The notes beneath the pieces were generated by a model. The model saw only the letters and a program-made list of their open reading frames with translations. It was not told the origin of the DNA and searched no databases. Below are positions 62,495 to 64,000 of a stretch of 64,000 bases of DNA, piece by piece. How positions within the stretch are numbered: position 1 is the first letter of the stretch; the number at the start of each line of letters is the position of its first letter. The stretch is from an uncultured Porticoccus sp. Its GTDB lineage: Bacteria > Pseudomonadota > Gammaproteobacteria > Pseudomonadales > Porticoccaceae. The stretch is from contig CAMYLT010000007.1 in the NCBI GenBank assembly GCA_947259505.1, positions 1 to 64,000 on the forward strand, written 5' to 3'. The translations under genes and the position numbers were made by a program.

Positions 62495-64000
62495 TTAATG
62501 GGCCTCATCCCAGTTCTCCCCCATACCCACGTCCACAATCAACGGCACATCCAAAGTCACCGCACCTGACATTCTATCCCTCAGCCCTGCCCGAACGATC
62601 TCCAGCTCCTCTTCAGGAACTTCCAACACCAATTCATCGTGAACCTGCATGATCATTTTGGCCCTGAGTGGCGCCTCCTGCAGCCAACTATCCACAGCGA
62701 TCATGGCTAGCTTGATAATATCAGCGGCGGTACCTTGCATGGGGGCATTGATTGCAGTGCGCTCTGCCGCCTGCCGACGCATACCATTACTGGATTTAAT
62801 CTCCGGGAGATAGAGCCGCCGCCCCATCAGGGTTTCCACGTAGCCTTTTTCAGCCGCAGTCTGGCGTATGCTGTCCATATAACCCTGAACCCCGGGATAA
62901 CGTGCAAAATAAAGATCGATATATTCCTGCGCCTGGTTGCGGCCTATTTTAAGCTGTCGAGCGAGCCCGAATGCGGACATGCCGTAGATCAATCCGAAAT
63001 TAATGGCCTTGGCACTGCGCCTCTGTTCGGTGGTAACCTCGTCGAGACCAACGCCGAATACTTCTGATGCCGTCGCCCTGTGAACATCGAGTCCTCCCGC
63101 AAACGCTTCCTTCAACCCCTTATCCCCCGACAGGTGGGCCATTATCCTTAGCTCTATCTGCGAATAATCAGCGGCCACAATTTTGCAGCCGGGAGCGGCC
63201 ACAAAAGCCTGGCGGATGCGTCGTCCCTCGGCTGTGCGCACCGGGATATTCTGGAGGTTCGGATCAGATGAGGACAGGCGCCCTGTTGCCGTCACAGCCT
63301 GGTGATAGGATGTGTGAATTCTACCCGTCGCGGCATTGACCAGCCCCGGCAGTTTGTCGGTATACGTGGCCTTCAATTTTGAAAGGCTACGGTGTTCCAA
63401 CAGCAACTTGGGCAGCGGGTAATCCAGCGCCAGCTCCTGCAACACTTCTTCCTTAGTTGAAGCGGCACCCTTGGCCGTCTTTTTCTGCACCGGGATCTGG
63501 AGTTTTTCAAACAGGATATAACCGAGCTGCTTGGGCGATGCCAAATTGAACTCTTCACCAGCCAGCTCATAGGCTTGCTGTTCCAGTTTCTTCAGGCGAG
63601 TGCCCAATTCACCACTTTGGGTACGCAGTAGTTCAGCACTCACTCTGACACCATTGCGCTCAATACGAGACAGTATTGGCACAAGTGGTATCTCTATATG
63701 TTCGAAGACATGCTTCAAGCCGTCCACCGATGCGAGCTTTGGCCATAATGTCTGGTGCAGCCTCAACGTTATGTCTGCGTCTTCCGCCGCATAAGGCCCT
63801 GCCTGTTCGAGGGCAATCTGGTTAAAGGTCAGCTGGGATGCGCCCTTACCTGCTATATCCTGAAAATGAATGGTTTTTTCACCCAAATATTTCAGTGCCA
63901 GGCTGTCCATGTCATGGCGCGATGCGATTGAATCGAGCACGTAGGATTCCAGCATGGTATCAAAGCGAATACCCCTTAATGTAATGCCATGGTTGGCCAG
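62495..64000 (-). CDS. polA: DNA polymerase I, C-terminal part (partial)
   Basis: 501 residues visible; the gene continues past the right edge, so the 5'-3' exonuclease domain and part of the 3'-5' exonuclease domain are missing. The first visible residues ([20 protein letters not shown]) lie in the 3'-5' exonuclease domain. Polymerase motif A is [16 protein letters not shown], the O-helix region [16 protein letters not shown], and motif [18 protein letters not shown]. An in-frame ATG at 63955 is internal and not the start. The stop lies in a short GCCCA/TGGGC hairpin. Confidence 0.96.
   Translation of the reverse strand: MANHGITLRGIRFDTMLESYVLDSIASRHDMDSLALKYLGEKTIHFQDIAGKGASQLTFNQIALEQAGPYAAEDADITLRLHQTLWPKLASVDGLKHVFEHIEIPLVPILSRIERNGVRVSAELLRTQSGELGTRLKKLEQQAYELAGEEFNLASPKQLGYILFEKLQIPVQKKTAKGAASTKEEVLQELALDYPLPKLLLEHRSLSKLKATYTDKLPGLVNAATGRIHTSYHQAVTATGRLSSSDPNLQNIPVRTAEGRRIRQAFVAAPGCKIVAADYSQIELRIMAHLSGDKGLKEAFAGGLDVHRATASEVFGVGLDEVTTEQRRSAKAINFGLIYGMSAFGLARQLKIGRNQAQEYIDLYFARYPGVQGYMDSIRQTAAEKGYVETLMGRRLYLPEIKSSNGMRRQAAERTAINAPMQGTAADIIKLAMIAVDSWLQEAPLRAKMIMQVHDELVLEVPEEELEIVRAGLRDRMSGAVTLDVPLIVDVGMGENWDEAH

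Noticed and set aside
62068-62569. Two plus-strand frames encoding similar 87-residue peptides
   Set aside because: They result from the duplicated small-RNA units read on the wrong strand; no ribosome sites, and the shared part equals the sRNA body.

Overview
The window reads as chromosomal DNA of a gammaproteobacterium close to the Pseudomonas/Cellvibrio/Spongiibacter side of the class. This is inferred from gene order and protein families, not from a marker-gene comparison. Several blocks keep the neighbourhoods known from Pseudomonas: Chp/Pil chemosensory genes next to gshB-tonB-algH-ruvX and pilU/pilT-yggS-proC-yggT; rph/yicC-gmk-rpoZ-spoT-ridA; oxyR-recG; ppk1/ppx-trxA-rho; dsbA-cytochrome c4-engB-polA. 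Base composition is mid-range by eye, apart from an AT-rich patch near 34.26-34.8 kb. I saw no tRNA, rRNA, prophage, CRISPR or intact insertion sequence. The only gene-free stretch above 300 bp is 62072-62494, and it holds two tandem small-RNA candidates.

Layout. 1-8103 (minus strand): pilG-pilH-pilI-pilJ-pilK-chpA, the chemosensory system of type IV pili. chpA runs off the left edge inside a 9-bp tandem repeat. 8341-15775: glutathione synthetase, a TonB3-like protein, AlgH, RuvX, the retraction ATPases PilU and PilT, then YggS, ProC, YggT and YggU. 16083-25397: RNase PH, YicC, Gmk, omega subunit, SpoT, RidA, an SDR protein, an OxyR lacking the usual second redox cysteine, and RecG. 25448-31925: a phosphate uptake pair (DUF47/Pit), a dicarboxylate-type symporter, an LplT-PlsC fusion and an LpxR-like lipid A deacylase. 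32136-37964: a PAS/HD-GYP protein, HemW with an AT-rich 3' part, an ArsM-like methyltransferase and a fused VTT/flavin disulfide reductase. 38056-43734: Pho-box-preceded ppk1, ppx, trxA and rho.

43756-50641 is an accessory sulfur/envelope module. A BigR/SqrR-type persulfide sensor, sulfide:quinone oxidoreductase and a DUF2892 protein face, across an operator-like palindrome, an RND (MMPL) exporter with a LolA-like protein and a DUF1302-type barrel. A MITE-like element follows, then pdxH, then a TonB receptor, a periplasmic ABC_sub_bind protein and a BarA/GacS-like hybrid kinase. The right end carries serC-serA, dsbA, cytochrome c4, engB and the 3' part of polA.

The most striking find is at 62085-62411, between engB and polA, where Spot 42 (enterics) and ErsA (Pseudomonas) are encoded. 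Two near-identical minus-strand units of about 105 nt each end in an intrinsic terminator. Each is preceded by a sigma-E/AlgU-like promoter whose -35 and -10 are kept while the spacer has diverged.
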